Shown one piece after another: positions 6,181 through 7,162 of a DNA stretch of 7,162 nucleotides (position 1 is its first letter; every line of letters starts with the position of its first letter). The notes under the pieces were generated by a model. The model made no database searches. It worked only from the letters and a program-made list of their open reading frames with translations, and was not told the DNA's origin. The position numbers were made by a program, and so were the translations under genes. Source of the DNA: UBA1479 sp963972065 (GTDB lineage: Bacteria > Pseudomonadota > Alphaproteobacteria > Rhodospirillales > Casp-alpha2); assembly GCA_963972065.1 (NCBI GenBank), contig CAXAVJ010000129.1, forward strand, positions 1-7,162. The letters are read 5' to 3'.

Positions 6181-7052
6181 AGCCCGCCCCTTTCACTTAT
6201 CATCGGGCGGAATCGCTCGCCGAAGCCGCCGAGATGGCGGCAACGCTGGACAACGCGCGCCTGCTGTCCGGCGGACAGTCCCTGATGGCCATGATGAACC
6301 TGCGCTATGTCGCGGTCGACCATCTGATCGACCTCAACCCGGTGGCGGAGATCGCCGGGATCACGATCGGCAGCGGGCGGGTCACTCTTGGCGCCATGAC
6401 CCGCCAGCGCACGGTATTGGAAGACGCCGCCCTGGCCACCTGCTGCCCGATCCTGCGCGAGGCCCTCGGCTTCGTCGGCCATGTCCAGACCCGCAACCGA
6501 GGCACGGTCGGCGGGTCGCTGGCCCATCTCGACCCGGCGGCGGAACTACCGGGGATGGCCGCCCTGCTGGAGGCAGAGATCACGTTGACCAGCCAGGACG
6601 GCACCCGCCGCGTCGCCATGGCCGATTATCCCTTGGGCTACATGACCCCCGACATCAACGAGGGCGAAATTCTGACCACCCTTTCTTTCGACGCCTGGCC
6701 TTCGGCCCACGGCTGGGATTTCCGCGAATTCGCGCAACGCCACGGCGATTTCGCCATGGCGGGCGTCGGCAGCCTGATCACCCTGGATACGGACGGGCGC
6801 ATCGACCGCGCCGCCGTGGTGCTGATCGGCGTCGACGATGGCCCGGTCCGCCCGACCGACGTGGAAGCCATGATGATCGGCGAGACGCCGTCGGACGCCT
6901 TGTTCCGCGCGGCCGGGGCCCTCATCGCCGAGCGGCCCATGGCGGGCGACGCCCTGGTCACCGAAGCCTACCGCCAACACCTCGCGGGCGTGCTGCTGCG
7001 CCGCTCCCTGGCCAGCGCCTGCGTCCGCGCCTCGGAGTCCGCCCATGTCTGA
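6177..7052 (+). CDS. FAD-binding (medium) subunit of a xanthine dehydrogenase/CO dehydrogenase-type Mo-hydroxylase
   Basis: The 291-residue protein has the length and layout of CoxM/CutM subunits, which carry electrons from the [2Fe-2S] clusters to FAD. The N-terminal FAD-binding motif is LLSGGQSLMAM at 29-39, and the second is the TVGGSLAHLDPAAELP stretch at 110-125, both characteristic of this vanillyl-alcohol-oxidase-fold subunit. The C-terminal CO-dehydrogenase flavoprotein domain spans about 180-285. The start at 6177 is set by the ATGA overlap with the CoxG-like gene; the longer open frame upstream runs through that gene in another frame and is not protein-like. The stop at 7050-7052 overlaps the start of the small subunit by 8 bp. 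Substrate specificity lies in the missing large subunit, so this could belong to a CO, purine, N-heterocycle, aldehyde or other hydroxylase. Confidence 0.92.
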   Translation: MKPAPFTYHRAESLAEAAEMAATLDNARLLSGGQSLMAMMNLRYVAVDHLIDLNPVAEIAGITIGSGRVTLGAMTRQRTVLEDAALATCCPILREALGFVGHVQTRNRGTVGGSLAHLDPAAELPGMAALLEAEITLTSQDGTRRVAMADYPLGYMTPDINEGEILTTLSFDAWPSAHGWDFREFAQRHGDFAMAGVGSLITLDTDGRIDRAAVVLIGVDDGPVRPTDVEAMMIGETPSDALFRAAGALIAERPMAGDALVTEAYRQHLAGVLLRRSLASACVRASESAHV

Positions 7053-7162
7053 TGCCCTGCCCGAACGCCGCATCACCCTGACCGTCAACGGCAAGGACTA
7101 TGCCGCCGAGGCCGAGGACCGCTATTCCCTGGCCGATTTCCTGCGCCACGGCCTGGGCCTGA
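7045..7162 (+). CDS. [2Fe-2S] (small) subunit of the Mo-hydroxylase, N-terminus (3' truncated)
   Basis: ATG 7045 opens a frame running off the window end, giving 39 residues that start MSDALPERRITLTVNGKDY. The ITLTVNGKDYAAE...SLADFLRHGLGL pattern is the N-terminal ferredoxin-like strand and helix of CoxS/CutS subunits; the cluster cysteines (CxxGxCGxC) would lie just beyond the end. A GGAG at 7034-7037 is 7 nt from the start, a good ribosome site, and the gene overlaps the FAD-subunit stop by 8 bp. The order medium then small subunit matches the cox arrangement, in which the large molybdopterin subunit normally follows. Confidence 0.88.
   Translation, partial: MSDALPERRITLTVNGKDYAAEAEDRYSLADFLRHGLGL

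Noticed and set aside
1..7162. Mobile elements, CRISPR array, tRNA or phage/defence genes
   Set aside because: No transposase or integrase motifs, spaced repeats, terminal inverted repeats or cloverleaf sequences were seen; all genes fit housekeeping or catabolic families with uniform base use.

Overview
The window reads as the chromosome of a GC-rich alphaproteobacterium, probably Rhodospirillales-like. This is an inference from strongly GC-biased third codon positions, long antisense shadow frames, tight ATGA gene overlaps and the gene families present; no rRNA or marker gene is available to fix the taxon. No tRNA, rRNA, insertion sequence, CRISPR array, integrase or attachment site was seen.

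Layout. (1) Bases 1-2279: the 3' end of a membrane-anchored family 2 glycosyltransferase, then a complete cobalamin-binding-type radical SAM enzyme with the CxxxCxxC cluster motif and a DUF4070-like C-terminal part, the architecture of the hopanoid methylase HpnP and relatives. A short GC hairpin with a weak T tract follows. (2) Bases 2383-4985: a carboxylate metabolism cluster. A D-2-hydroxyacid dehydrogenase (+) overlaps tail to tail by 32 bp with a GntR/FCD repressor (-). The repressor is divergent from an isocitrate lyase/PEP mutase superfamily C-C lyase carrying the KKCGH signature. The AT-rich divergent promoter region holds two near-identical 12-bp palindromes whose centres lie 52 bp apart; these are the best candidates for the GntR operators. 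A perfect 10-bp GC hairpin closes the lyase gene. (3) Bases 5053-7162: a perfect 16-bp palindrome, then a MarR regulator, a CoxG-like SRPBCC protein, the FAD (medium) subunit and the start of the [2Fe-2S] (small) subunit of a xanthine dehydrogenase/CO dehydrogenase-type molybdenum hydroxylase. All are coupled by 4-8 bp overlaps in one operon. The catalytic large subunit is expected just past the window end.

How the parts may work together. The lyase family typically cleaves 2-hydroxy or 2,3-substituted dicarboxylates to give glyoxylate or pyruvate. The neighbouring dehydrogenase family reduces glyoxylate or hydroxypyruvate, so a GntR-controlled 2-hydroxyacid module is plausible but unproven. 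The Mo-hydroxylase operon is probably controlled by its own MarR protein through the palindrome just upstream. I see no clearly new class of system. The most useful leads are the two regulatory regions, the divergent radical SAM/B12 enzyme and the unassigned substrates of the two metabolic clusters.
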